A stretch of DNA of 22,204 nucleotides from Syncephalis fuscata (Eukaryota; Zoopagomycota; Zoopagomycetes; Zoopagales; Piptocephalidaceae), in assembly GCA_025786725.1 (NCBI GenBank), contig JAHLTZ010000144.1, positions 1 through 22,204 of the forward strand, in the 5' to 3' direction. A program made the position numbers and the translations under genes. Below the pieces are notes generated by a model. It ran no database searches and was not told the DNA's origin. It worked only from the letters and a program-made list of their open reading frames with translations. Below, piece after piece: positions 10,999 through 21,661 of this stretch (the stretch's first letter is position 1; every line of letters begins with the position of its first letter).

Positions 10999-11833
10999 AA
11001 CAGTATATTGATCAGTGGATATCGGTTATTGTATACAGATAAATTAAATAGTAAAACAGTATTAAATGTCGCTATTAATTTCGATATATACAGCCTATAT
11101 CATTTGTGAATAAGCAATATTTAGTAACAGATCTTGTGCTAATGAAATGTAGACTTTATTGTTATAGTGATACAGTGATCGTTTGTTGTTTCATTTACTC
11201 GATTGTAACAAGAGTGGCAGAAAATGCTGTTCAATGTTAAGGATTGGGTCTGATATTTTAAATGCACAAGTTTGATATTAAACCATTGATTCGGCCCATG
11301 CTTTGTTAATTGTTGAGTGTAAATCAGGCATGAATATACATATAAACTCAATTATGTATAGTAAAACAAAGCCATGTTTTATTGCTAAGAACCTGCATAG
11401 CTGAATAAGCACAACTAATTGCAGGCTTTTTGACAATAAAGGGGACCATGAGTTGGAATTTGAATAAATTGGTGCATTGGCTAAAACTCGACACATGGAT
11501 GGACTAAACGGCAATTGCCAAATGGCCTTGACTTTTACTGGATATTATCAATAGTGGATTGGACTAGATCCATACACAATACCAATGTCTTGAAATCACC
11601 GGTTATTCTACAATCACAAATGAATACAGCACATGCCATGTAATTGGTGTATAAAGTAACATTGTACAACATTACTTACACCCTATTAATGCAGATTATA
11701 AACACGCACATTGCATAGCATGTAGTTAGCGTATAGCTAATTAATATAGACTATCACTTACGAACTAGTAGCATTATTTGGTAATACAGATAGTATTTAG
11801 TTACATGAATAGTCAATTATTTCCATTATAATT
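10999..11833 (-). repeat. Right arm of the 835-bp inverted repeat
   Basis: This is the inverted copy of positions 1-835. It ends at 11833 on the sequence matching the window start; unique sequence begins at 11834. The arm lies 242 bp upstream of the start codon of the seven-transmembrane gene, so any inversion between the arms would change what lies beyond that gene's upstream region. No target-site duplication can be tested, because the outer flank of the left arm is not in the window. Confidence 0.95.
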
Positions 11834-14100
11834 TACCTCATACTGGTGTAAATACAATATATTGGTATCGTCAGCATAATGGTTTTGCTATTGTCATATG
11901 CTAGACTTGCTATAGGACGGTCGTCCTGGTTTATTTATTTCAGATTAACAAACACGCATCAATTAGTGCCAAGTAGTGACGTATAGTTAAAATTGCCGAC
12001 TGTTTGCATATGCTTACCATGCTTACCATGTGCATAAAGTGTGCAATAAGTACCGGAACGACATTCAATGGCCACGACTTACCTTCTAATGCCAGTAGTG
12101 GTTATACGTAATGTTAACAAGTATGCCAGTTTGCAAATTGAAATTACAACATACGAATACGGCCTTGAGCAGGCATAGCATCGACCATGACTGCATTGAT
12201 CACAAGAGCCACAACGATGGTGCAGACGACGGCAATAGAAGGCTTTATGGTGATATTGATGTGTTGGACAAACAAGCAGAATAGCGTGTAGTGTGTGTGT
12301 GTTTATTATAGAGCAAATAGCAACAATTATTCGATAGGAAGCCAAGAGCAATGTTGATGTTGATATTGCATGAGCTATTTAATAGATGATTATTTCGAAG
12401 CTCCAGCATATTGTAGTGTATGGCAGTAAAATCCGCAAACCTAGTTTCCCCTTGCTATCTATACCATCTTATTTTTAGCTTTTTACTTTTTGTAGTTACT
12501 ATTCTTAAGGCCCATACGTATCAGTGTGCGTTAATAGAAAGAGCGTTTGTTTTAGCTATGTAATAAACAAAATATGGCTCAGTTTTATTTTAATCTCGCT
12601 TTTTATTTGCTTCTTCGCACTAAGTCGACTATTAGTTGAAAACTGGTCTGACACATATAGTTTTACAGTATAAACAATACAACTAATAAACATGCAACGC
12701 AATTTTGTTTATTGACTGCTTTACAGAAACAATAAGGATAACCCGCAGCTTTTGTTGTCGCTTTTACCGATAATACCAATCTAATATCTACATTTATTTC
12801 AAGTGTGTAAAACATCAACATAGCAATAGAATTGGTGCACTGAAATTACACTTTCTTACATATATTTAATGTTGTTCATAAGCTATTTGCAATTTTGAAC
12901 TATGAAATATGTCGATTAATTTACACATGTCTTTATTATAGCATTGCGGCTTGGCTACAGGAATAAATAATTTGCTTTGGCACTGTGTTGCCATATATCG
13001 ATACAGGCCCTATTACCAGCAATCAATGCCTATTATTAATTACTCACCATTGCACTGCAATATTTCTAATAATCAAGAATTGAACTCAACTATTGGCACT
13101 ATTAATTGTTTGCTCATAAACTAACGTGAACGCGCTAGACTGTATCTGCAAGATTGAATACTCAATAGCAATGCACTATATATCAAACAGTAATGATTAT
13201 GGTATCTCAATGACTAGGCTAACAATAACTTGATAAAATAGCATATTAGGATTATGATGGTTTATTATAAATACCCGCACTAAGCTTGTCAGTAATCCAT
13301 AGTAGATTACACTAAGGCAAGACCATAGAATTGGGACTAGTAGCAATATGAAATTTCATTTATATTCTTACTAATTTGAAAAGCAATAATATATGTAGTA
13401 GATTTATCTTTAATAATTTGCTATTATCATTGTATACAATAAGTATGTATAAAATATACGTTTAATAAATATTAGGTATATGATTTTATATGACTATTCA
13501 GATCTAGTGTAATATGGCATTGTTTGCTAAAACAATAGCTGTGTACAATACAGCAACGTGATGCTAATATCAATAGGAATATACATTATATATACAGTAT
13601 AATGAGAATGATATATCAAATCCTTTTATCTTTTGCTACCCGCACTATAAAAAATAAATTCATGGCGTTATCGCTTTGCATATTCATATATTCTATGACC
13701 GACTATTAGAAGCATTGTGGTGTGATATAAACTCCATTTGAATTAACTCGAACCGGCACAAACAAAAGCCAGACATCAAGGTAGCAAAAAATTAATGTTT
13801 TATATAATTTAAAAACTGAAAATGGTTTCATTGTAAGCCTGACATTTAGAACATTCTAGCAAAATCTAGTAAAAAGTGGATGACGACACAAAAAACTTAT
13901 ACTTTTTAACTTGTATCTAGTCTACACGTACACAGCTATCTCTACAGTATTTCACCTTGTCGTTTCTATTTCTACGTTACGTTAACTCATTGTTCTCCAC
14001 AAACCGTAGCTTATAGTTAGTGTGTGTATACCTGTTTATTTAGTTATTCTATTACACTTTTATTCATCTTATTCTTTATTACACAACAAGATTAAATATC
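11834..14100. other. 2.3-kb AT-rich spacer, mostly without detectable features
   Basis: This lies between the right repeat arm and the J-protein gene. No open frame with a recognisable product was found; the 90-codon minus-strand ORF at 12079-12351 is Cys/His-containing but low in credibility. The distal 250 bp should contain the promoter of the J-protein gene, including a heat-shock-element-like palindrome at 13849-13856. A pyrimidine-rich leader precedes the ATG at 14101. Confidence 0.55.
13849..13856. promoter_or_regulatory. Heat-shock-element-like palindrome (GAACATTC)
   Basis: GAA and TTC in the inverted GAAnnTTC arrangement, 245-252 bp upstream of the Sis1-type start codon. Hsf1 binds three or more such alternating units; here only two are perfect and the next (GCA) is degenerate. 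Sis1 genes are Hsf1 targets in yeast, so the position is sensible, but a single eight-base match in AT-rich DNA is weak evidence. Confidence 0.35.
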
Positions 14101-15194
14101 ATGGCTCAAGACTACTATAGCATCCTTGGTGTTGCCAAAGATGCCGATGATGATACAATTAAAAAGGCTTATCGCAAACAAGGTAAGACTAGCTTTATAG
14201 AGTTGTAGCAAAGTACGATTTACTAATACAATGATTCTTAGCGTTAAAATGGCATCCAGATAAAAATACTGATAAACATGACGAAGCCAGTACTAAATTC
14301 AAAGAAATATCTGAAGCCTACGAGGTGCTTAGCGATAAAGATAAACGCGCCATTTATGATAAATATGGCGAAGAAGGACTTAAGACCGGTGGTCCATCGC
14401 CTGGCGGTGCCAATGGCTTTCCAGGTGGCTTTCCTGGCGGCTTCCCTGGCGGTGGTAGCCATACCTTTACATTTACATCAGGTGGTCCTGGTGGCGGCGC
14501 TGGCTTTAAACCTTTCCATCCTAGCGATCCAGAGGATATCTTTTCACAGTTCTTTGGCGCTGGTATGGGAGGCGGCATGAACGGTATGGGAGGTATGGGA
14601 GGTATGGGAGGTATGGGCGGTATGGGAGGCATGGGAGGCATGGGCGGTATGGGCGGCCGATCGCAGCCAGTACCTACTACGCAATACAAGCTATCCTGCT
14701 CGCTCGAAGATCTCTACCAAGGTGTAACAAAACGACTTAAGGTGACGCGTCGACGTAGTGGAAATGGCGCAAATGAAAAGATCCTTACCGTTGAAGTAAA
14801 GCCAGGTTGGAAGGCAGGCACAAAGCTTACTTATGCCGGTGAAGGCGACGAAATGCCAGACGGCCGTGCCAAGAATATAGAAATTGTAATCGAGGAGCAG
14901 CAGCATAGTACATTCCGTCGAGATGCTAGCAATCTTCACTTGGACGTGAATCTTTCGCTGGTTGAGGCATTGACCGGTTATGAACGTACTATAAAAACAC
15001 TCGATGGCCGTAATCTACGAATAGCCGATAAAAAGGTTACGCGGCCCAACCAAGAGGCACGATTTCCACGCGAAGGCATGCCAATTACGAAGCAGCCTGG
15101 CGTGAAAGGCGATCTTATTGTGCATTTTAACGTGGAATTCCCGCGCTCACTTACAGAAGAGCAGAAAGAAGCGGTTCGAGCGGCATTGGAATAA
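14101..15194 (+). CDS. SIS1: Type II J-domain co-chaperone (Sis1/DNAJB class)
   Basis: Hsp40 that delivers unfolded clients to cytosolic and nuclear Hsp70 and stimulates its ATPase. Two exons: 14101-14182 and 14242-15194. The 59-nt intron (14183-14241) has a GTAAGA donor, a TACTAAT branch site at 14221 and a TTAG acceptor. The joined product is 344 residues, close to yeast Sis1. The J-domain occupies about 4-70 with HPD at 32-34, the site that contacts Hsp70. A Gly/Phe-rich region follows (about 75-135), with FPGG repeats and the [11 protein letters not shown] helix typical of this class. Then comes a pure Gly-Gly-Met repeat (about 137-165). The two beta-barrel client-binding domains run from about 170 to 330 with no zinc-finger CxxCxGxG repeats, which separates it from type I Ydj1. 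The C-terminus has the usual SLTEEQKEA helix. An AATAAA signal lies at 15233. The intron sits just before the HPD segment. Confidence 0.95.
14570..14655 (+). repeat. 9-bp minisatellite encoding Gly-Gly-Met repeats
   Basis: About nine near-identical copies of GGTATGGGA (variants end in GGC) lie in frame inside the J-protein gene. They encode the G/M-rich linker between the Gly/Phe region and the client-binding domains. G/M-rich linkers are known in Sis1, but such regular repetition suggests recent slippage expansion. Confidence 0.9.
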
Positions 15195-15511
15195 TCGCCA
15201 TAGTATTATTTTGAATTTACTACATTTTAAAAAATAAATGCATCATGTATCTATCAATAGTAATGAGTATTAATTAATTAATTAATTAAAAGATAAATTC
15301 ATTTAGGTAACAATAATAAACGTTGCTTTTACATAGAAAAGCCACCAGTGTTGCTAATCATTTCATCTTTATTTTAACCAGCCTTTTTTCTGTCATTGGT
15401 TGACGAGTGGCCTGAACAACGAGCAAGCCGTTCTTACTAGCCATAGTAACGGTTTCTATTTGATTATTCACTAATTAAGCTATCGGTTGTTTTACGCGAA
15501 ATTCAGCAGCA
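15195..15511. other. Short intergenic region with an ATTA tetranucleotide repeat
   Basis: Contains the poly(A) signal AATAAA (15233-15238) of the J-protein gene, a run of ATTA units at about 15269-15289, and then the presumed promoter of the next gene. No gene is seen. Confidence 0.6.
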
Positions 15512-16526
15512 ATGGTTGTAACACGGCGCGGCACTGATACGGAACAAGCGTCGCCGAACACGTCTGCCGATGAATACTCGGCCACAGACTATGGAGAAAC
15601 GACAACGACATCCAACAGTAATAATAACAATAGTAACAGCTCTAACAATAACACGGTGGATACGCAAAGAACAAGCAATGACACGCTAGGTACTCAATCG
15701 TCATCACCAGTACCACTGGCAATGCCTACGCCGTTGGCCTTACCTTCCGCAACATCGCCTGTATTTGCCGCAACACCTGAACGTATTGCTGCCGAAAGTG
15801 TTGTAGCCGATAGTGAAGATGAAGAGGATGAAGTTAATGCTAGGATTGAAGAAAACCTTACACATCCTGAGATGGAAAACCGACAGTTTCGCGATTTGCT
15901 TGTATTTGAAGAGCGACTGCGACAAAATGCCACCCGTCTACGCGGTGAACAACAGCGTTCTGAAAGTTAGTTGATTATTTAAATGGCTACTATGAATTGC
16001 ACCCATTTAACACTTACTGTATTGTATGGTAATTATTTAGTGCTTCTTGGTGGTCTTGTGCTAATCAGTGCTATACTTGGCTGGTTTGCCATGATTCGGC
16101 CGAGTGAGGTGAGTGTATTAAACTGCAATGTATTATTTGATATAGTAACTAAATATGAATTAGGATGCATTTATACGTATATTTGTCAAGTGTTTATTGT
16201 TGGCCAGTATTATCAGTATGCTTGTATTATGCTATTCCGAGTCAATGACCCAAGCATCAAGGTAAACTGTCAAATTAATTAAAGTCAATCATAACATTGT
16301 AATACATAGATTTTTACCACAGTGTAATCGGGCACTTGTAAGTATTAACCTTCAATTAGGAGCACATGGTCTACAGTTTCATCGGTCAGTACCCCGGCGA
16401 TTACGGGAAGGCTACGCGGCATTTCGCGATGCATATCATCAACGCCGGCGAGTGCCTACACGCAGTTCGATGACAACCAATACTACAGTTGGGAATACGA
16501 CGCCCCGAAGACGTAATCGTGCCTGA
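15512..16526 (+). CDS. SPO7: Spo7-like regulatory subunit of the Nem1-Spo7 lipin phosphatase
   Basis: Spo7 (CNEP1R1 in animals) anchors and activates the Nem1 phosphatase at the nuclear envelope and ER, which dephosphorylates the lipin Pah1 and so balances membrane growth against fat storage. Four exons give 278 residues: 15512-15965, 16041-16108, 16164-16261 and 16310-16526, with introns of 75, 55 and 48 nt. The first about 115 residues are Ser/Thr/Asn-rich and acidic, so probably disordered. The helix FRDLLVFEERLR (about 132-143) matches the conserved motif before TM1. TM1 is about 152-170 with the G-W-F triplet; TM2 is about 177-197. The hallmark FLPQCNRAL (208-216) and the LREGYAAFRDAY segment (238-249) followed by Arg-rich sequence are typical of fungal Spo7. 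The acceptor at 16309 was chosen because it alone restores the F-x-P-Q-C-N-R-A-L motif in frame. Intron 1 is the least certain: the stretch before TM1 is short. AATAAA occurs at 16575. Confidence 0.85.
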
Positions 16527-17433
16527 TAATTACGCTCTGACGTTCTCATATTGTTGTTTTGTCAGTATGTATAAAATAAAATAACATTTCTTACAAAAAT
16601 ATAAAATATTTAATTTTACAAATATAATCATCATAAGACAGAGGAAAACGAGTAGAATATGAAGCAAAGTGGGTAAATGTGAATAACTAATAGCATTAAA
16701 ATAAATAAATGACGTGAAAATAGTTAATAGAGTATGAAATAATATAGGCCAAAACGAATAGACAAAAGAAATTGCATGAATAATAATAATCATAATCATA
16801 AAGCTATAATGTATCTAGTTCAATAAGTGAATTAAGCTAAATGAATCAGTTTATAACAAATAATATTGAAGACAAACATATGCCAACTTTGAATAGAGTA
16901 CAGGTAGTAAATGCTAAAGCGGCATATAATAGAATGAATATACAAAGGAAGGAACAGAATGAAGATGAAATTGAAGAAATAAAAATACTATATAAATAGA
17001 CCAGTCATTACCAAGATCCTTGTTTGTTATGAGCCAGTGGTGTTTGTATGGTAACAATTACTGGTTAAGTACAATGATTGTATAAAAATGCTTTAGTAAT
17101 ATGTAAAGAACATTGCTATTATTTTATTAATCATACAATTAAAGATAAACAAAATCTACATTATAAATATAATGATTATATATGTTTATTAGTTATATTA
17201 TTAGAGCAGCAATCCCCTTAAACATTAAAGCCATTGTAGTGGATGATTGATGAATTAATTTACAATTACATTACCACCAGTGTTTACCAAATAAAACCAA
17301 AAAGCGCATCGAATCAAGTGCACAATCCACATTGAGTCAAATCTTTGACAACAGTCATACCACAGCTTAATCGTTGATATTAATTAACGTTTGTTTACCT
17401 CGTCATCACCTGTTATATTCAAGTATTGTGGCT
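16527..17433. other. 0.9-kb AT-rich intergenic region
   Basis: Contains the 3' end of the Spo7-like gene and the presumed promoter of the CC2D1-like gene. The 89-codon minus-strand ORF (16530-16799) is a hydrophobic translation of AT-rich sequence and overlaps the neighbour's 3' region. I see nothing else supportable. Confidence 0.6.
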
Positions 17434-20400
17434 ATGTTTGGGTTTTTGAAAAGTAATACTTCTTCGCAAAAGGGCGAAAATAGCGCAACAGCTGTATTGT
17501 CACCGTCGTCGTCATCTCGAGGACGTACTAATAATGCACGACAGCAACAAGCTTCGCTATCTCCTGAGGCATTACTGGCTGATTTAAACGTTGATTTCTC
17601 GCTAGATACTAACGTTAGCGACCACGATCTTGACGATGTGGATGACGCCGACCTTGACGATCCAGAATTGTTGGTATGTAAATGACAAGTTGTTTATCGT
17701 ATTAAATATTTACAAAATGTCAATATCTCTTTTTCTATTCAATAGGCTCAACTAGCGGCATTATCCGTTGATACTAGTAAACCAACCCGACAAGCTAAGC
17801 CACAAGCACAGAAAACAACTGCTAAATCTGCCAACATTGATTGGAATGTATTGGATGATATTCATAAAACGGCAATTACGACAGCCGACGACGACGATGA
17901 AGACGTAGAAATTACAGAAGAGGACATGCAAGATCCACATCTTTTAGTAAGTATAATGTCAGAGCTATCGATATTGATTACTTATACGATGAATGCTTAC
18001 TTTATTAATAATCTTTTAGGCTGAACTACAAAACTTAACGCAATCTAGTCATGTTGAATCCACTACAGCTACATCGACAAATAGCCAAACCAATCAAAAG
18101 CAAATATACACATCAGATAATGCATTTACCAGTACTACATCTAGTGTGCATATTGAGTCAGAGACTGCTACTGCAACATTAGCAATGGCATCGGATAGAC
18201 CAAATCCACCAAACGATATAATAGTTAAGGATACGTCGGAAGATGTCGCACCAATTGAATTCGATCCAATGGCCGACCAACTTGATATACTTGATGAAAT
18301 TGAAGTAGAAACCGATCGTTTACGTTCAAATCGATCATATGATATTGTTAGCCAAGGACTGGATCGAATGAAACAAAAGATTGATGCTGCACGTCGAATC
18401 AATAATTCAGTAATTGAAGATGCAGCACAAGACGCAGTTAAGCGTATAGAAACGTACTTGGCGACACTGCCTAAAAGTAAACCCTCTGGCTCATCTACCA
18501 GTATAGTTAATACAACATCTACAAGTGAAAAAATCATAACAGTCGATACTATAGTACAAAAAGAAGCAACATCTACATCGGTGTCCGAAAATACCGATAT
18601 TCGTGCAATTATTGAACAGGAACTGGCAACTCATTTGAATAATTGCAATATTACAGAAATTGAACAAGCTATCCGTCAATATAAAATACAAGCTGTACAA
18701 GCTAAAAGATCCGATCAATCGGATGTAGCAATGTTATATCTACGTGCCTCTAAACAACTTACAGCTCATATGACATCTTGTACGAATACAACCTCAAATG
18801 AAACTGTTGTTAATAAAACCAAATCCGCCTTGATTACAACTACAGATCGACCGGTACTTGATGGTGAACTATTGAATGCACGGCTACAGGCCTACAAAGT
18901 AGCCGCCCTAGAGTCAAAACGTGCAGGTAATATGACACAGGCACGAGAATGCTTAATGGTTGTCAAACAATTACAATCTATTGCTGAACAACATACATCT
19001 GGTATTGAAGTAACCGATTTTATTATGCCACCACCACCATCACCTTCAGTAACAGTAACAAATACGACTGAAACTATAAATACACCAACGGTGTTAACAA
19101 CAAGTCATAAAACAATAGAAACTAGTGCACATTCCACAAGTAAATCAGTACATACCACACTACCTGGTATACCATCGACCAATATTACGACACCATCTAG
19201 TTTGAACCAAATTAGTGCAAGTATTATTACACTAGTCTACTATTCTAATTAACAATATATAATACATGTAGACACTAAGCTATGATCAAATAGAAAAACG
19301 CCTTGCAGATCAAATACAACTGGCTACAACCGTTGCTGCCTATGCTTATCGACGTGGCGATAAAGAGACAGCGCTTCAATTTCATAAGATTAAGAAAAAC
19401 TTGGTTGCTGACACAGAATCAATTGTTTCTTTACGAGCACATAATCAACCGCTGCCACTTATTACTTACCAGGAAATGGCATATACACTAGAGACGTGTA
19501 ATGATGATTTGGACTCTAATGAACTTGAATTGGCGCTACATAAAGCCTGGAATTTACATGGTGCCCGTGAAGCAACATCCGGCCCAATGGATGTATTTGT
19601 CCAATGGGATAGTGGACTTGATAGCGGTAAAGGAACATCGCCCACCGTAACAAAACAACGTGAACCAGGTAACTTAGAATTAAAAAACTAAACTGCAATT
19701 ATTGATAGACTATGTGTAGTATTTGATTATCAAGCAAAGCAAACAATCCAGCGTAATCGAGTATTACAGCGACACTTTGAAAGAAAGAAAATAACGTTTG
19801 ATGTCATGTCATATCGAGGATTTCTACGTGGTTCTGCGTGTATTGGACGAGCCACACTAAAGCTTGATGGTCTTTTAAAATGCTCTACTGTCGAGGAAGT
19901 CATTCCGGTAACTATAATTAATATTATCCATAACTATTGATTAACAAAATATCAAAATAGTTATATGAACCGAATAGTCGACGAGAGACAGGTGGTCAAC
20001 TACAAGTGTCATTACGTCTAAGAACACCATTACTAGGTGCACAGATTGTTAAATACGATGAAAGATGGCTATTTCTAAGTCATATTCGTGATACTGGATC
20101 TACAACAGCTACAGTTACTAATACTACAACTAATATTACTAACAATAGTATTAGTAGTAGCAATAATAGTAATGCAGCCACTATTAAAGTAGTTTCACAT
20201 TCAAACACTTTGAATACTACTAACAACACTGCACCATCATCTATCAAAGCCATTACAAATCCATCCAATTCTACTCCCATAACCAATGTACCAACAACAA
20301 CAACAAACCAAGATGATGCATTAGAAACATTACTAACAGAATTTGATAGTGTAGAGAATATAAAGTCAAATATGGTATTGGAGGCAGAACAAGAACGAAT

Positions 20401-20679
20401 TCAAACATTGCTACAATCCAAACCATTTAATAGCGATGAATTACGTGATCGATTACAAGCAGTTCAGATCAAATTAAACATGTTAGTATTACAAGTACAA
20501 ACAGGTGCTTTAACTCTACCGACATATATCCAAAGTGTACGCCAATGTGCAGATCAAACAAAACAGCAAGCAATTTGTTTAAACGATCTAACCGAATGGA
20601 CAAAGCTCGTGAAGCATTAAATCGCTTAAAGATTATGCAACAAGAAATAGCAGAAGTTGAACAGGCCGGTCTAGTTTAA
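17434..20679 (+). CDS. CC2D1/Lgd-family protein (DM14 and C2 domains, ESCRT-III regulator)
   Basis: In animals CC2D1A/B and fly Lgd bind CHMP4/Shrub through DM14 domains and act in endosomal sorting. Six exons: 17434-17673, 17746-17946, 18020-19220, 19294-19668, 19720-19907 and 19961 onward; introns are 72, 73, 73, 51 and 53 nt. The start is MFGFLKS; an upstream in-frame codon lacks this typical beginning. Two DP-x-LL-A-x-L motifs straddle introns 1 and 2. Three DM14-like helical hairpins follow: one with IEQAIRQYK, one with LNARLQAYKVAALESKRAG, and one with RLADQIQLA. A C2-like domain contains FDVMSYRGF and ATLKLDG, then ETGGQLQVSLRLR across intron 5. An Asn/Thr-rich linker precedes a C-terminal coiled segment. 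In the zero frame the protein is 954 residues and stops at 20618-20620. A -1 shift at T TTA AAC (20578-20584) instead gives 31 further residues that look like the natural helical end, stopping at 20679. The 3' exon-4 acceptor at 19293 was chosen on phase. Confidence 0.85.
20578..20584 (+). promoter_or_regulatory. Candidate -1 ribosomal frameshift site, T TTA AAC
   Basis: The zero-frame codons here are TGT TTA AAC, so the X XXY YYZ heptamer is exactly in register. Reading resumes in the -1 frame at CGA (20584-20586) and yields a 31-residue helical tail, against 12 non-conserved-looking codons and TAA in the zero frame. No strong stem or pseudoknot is visible downstream; only a weak AAGC/GCTT pairing was found. 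A single missing A in this run would produce the same picture. Confidence 0.4.
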
Positions 20680-20964
20680 TATTTGAATAATTATTCATTG
20701 ATGGTCAATGGATTATTTTCATTATTTGATTTATATTGAATCAGTAGATTGTTATTATTGTTATATTTATTCTTTTATTTATTAATTAATATTGATATGC
20801 ATCAACTACACTTTGTAAACATGCAAGTAGTAATTACTACAACATTAGATAATGTCTTTATTGTATGAAAAGATCGGAACAGGACCTTAATTAGTTGTAT
20901 GACATGGCCGGCACTATCTGACCATAAAGAGGGTCACGATAAGTAATGTGTTTTATAACAGTAA

Positions 20965-21661
20965 CTACTTTAACAAAGAACTGGCCAGTCTTTCTTTTGC
21001 CGTTTGGTATGCTTGTAATAGTGTCTGCTCTGTCAATGCAACTTCGATATTATCCATACCACGTTTTGTAACACGCGATACAATAAGTTCTTCATCGACT
21101 TCTAGAATAATTCTATTAAATAAATAGCTGGTTAGAACATTATTATAGTATATTATTTGTCGTTGCTAACCCATCGTCAATGCATTCATCCAATGCTAGT
21201 ACAACCATATCGTAATAGCTTTGAATTGATCGCTTATCCATTTGATGTCTAATATTATAGTATATGAATAGTCGTTATGGCTGTTTACATATTGTAGTTT
21301 ACCTTAACAAGCTATCTAGTGCATCGACATATGCATTCAATGTGGTCGATAATATTAATTCGTTTTCATCAGCTGAACCGACCAAATACACATAGACATC
21401 GACAACGCTGCGATAACATACAACATGACCGTCAAGAAGAGTGATTTCCGCTATTTAATAGTTATTAGTACCAATATTGTACTATTATCAATACCTACCG
21501 TTGGTGCGTCGTGTCTTGTCAAATAGCGACTTTTCAAAGGCCCGCTGATCTTTAACGGCAGCGAATTCCGAAGCGTGCGGGTAATACTTGGCCATCAAAC
21601 GATTACCCTCGGCATCGAGAATCAAGACAGCTTTGACCGAGTAAAGCGATAGATTGGACAT
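20965..21661 (-). CDS. RET3: Coatomer subunit zeta (COPI)
   Basis: Small subunit of the COPI coat, related to the sigma subunits of clathrin adaptors; it works in retrograde Golgi-to-ER and intra-Golgi transport. Four minus-strand exons: 21661-21499, 21450-21303, 21248-21171 and 21112-20965. Introns are 48, 54 and 58 nt, with GT donors (GTAGGT, GTAAAC, GTTAGC), AG acceptors, and a TTCTAAC branch in the last. The product is 178 residues, the normal length. It opens with [19 protein letters not shown], continues with RLMAKYY, an FEKSLFDKT segment, and [28 protein letters not shown] and the [13 protein letters not shown] segment lie near the end; all are characteristic of zeta-COP longin folds. 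It converges on the CC2D1-like gene, 285 bp apart, and diverges from the partial gene at 21973. Frame and length are intact. Confidence 0.95.

Noticed and set aside
1-11833. Large DNA transposon or virus-like element with terminal inverted repeats
   Set aside because: No transposase, integrase, polymerase or capsid-like protein is visible between the arms, and no target-site duplication can be tested. The repeat pair is reported without that label.
12079-12351. 90-codon minus-strand ORF with several Cys and His residues
   Set aside because: The Cys/His spacing fits no zinc-binding motif I know, and the ORF stands alone in an AT-rich spacer.
14354-14689. Proline-rich minus-strand ORF opposite the J-protein gene
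   Set aside because: It is the antisense translation of the Gly-rich and GGM repeat region.
16262-16322. Spo7 intron 3 ending at the CACAG at 16322
   Set aside because: With exon 3 in the hydrophobic TM2 frame it leads to an early stop. The acceptor at 16309 restores the FLPQCNRAL motif.
18094-18537. 147-codon minus-strand ORF opposite the CC2D1 gene
   Set aside because: It is antisense to a well-supported exon with recognisable domain sequence; a shadow frame.
19221-19271. Shorter CC2D1 intron 3 ending at the TAG at 19269-19271
   Set aside because: It gives a stop soon after the junction. The acceptor at 19293 keeps the frame and the DM14-like segment.
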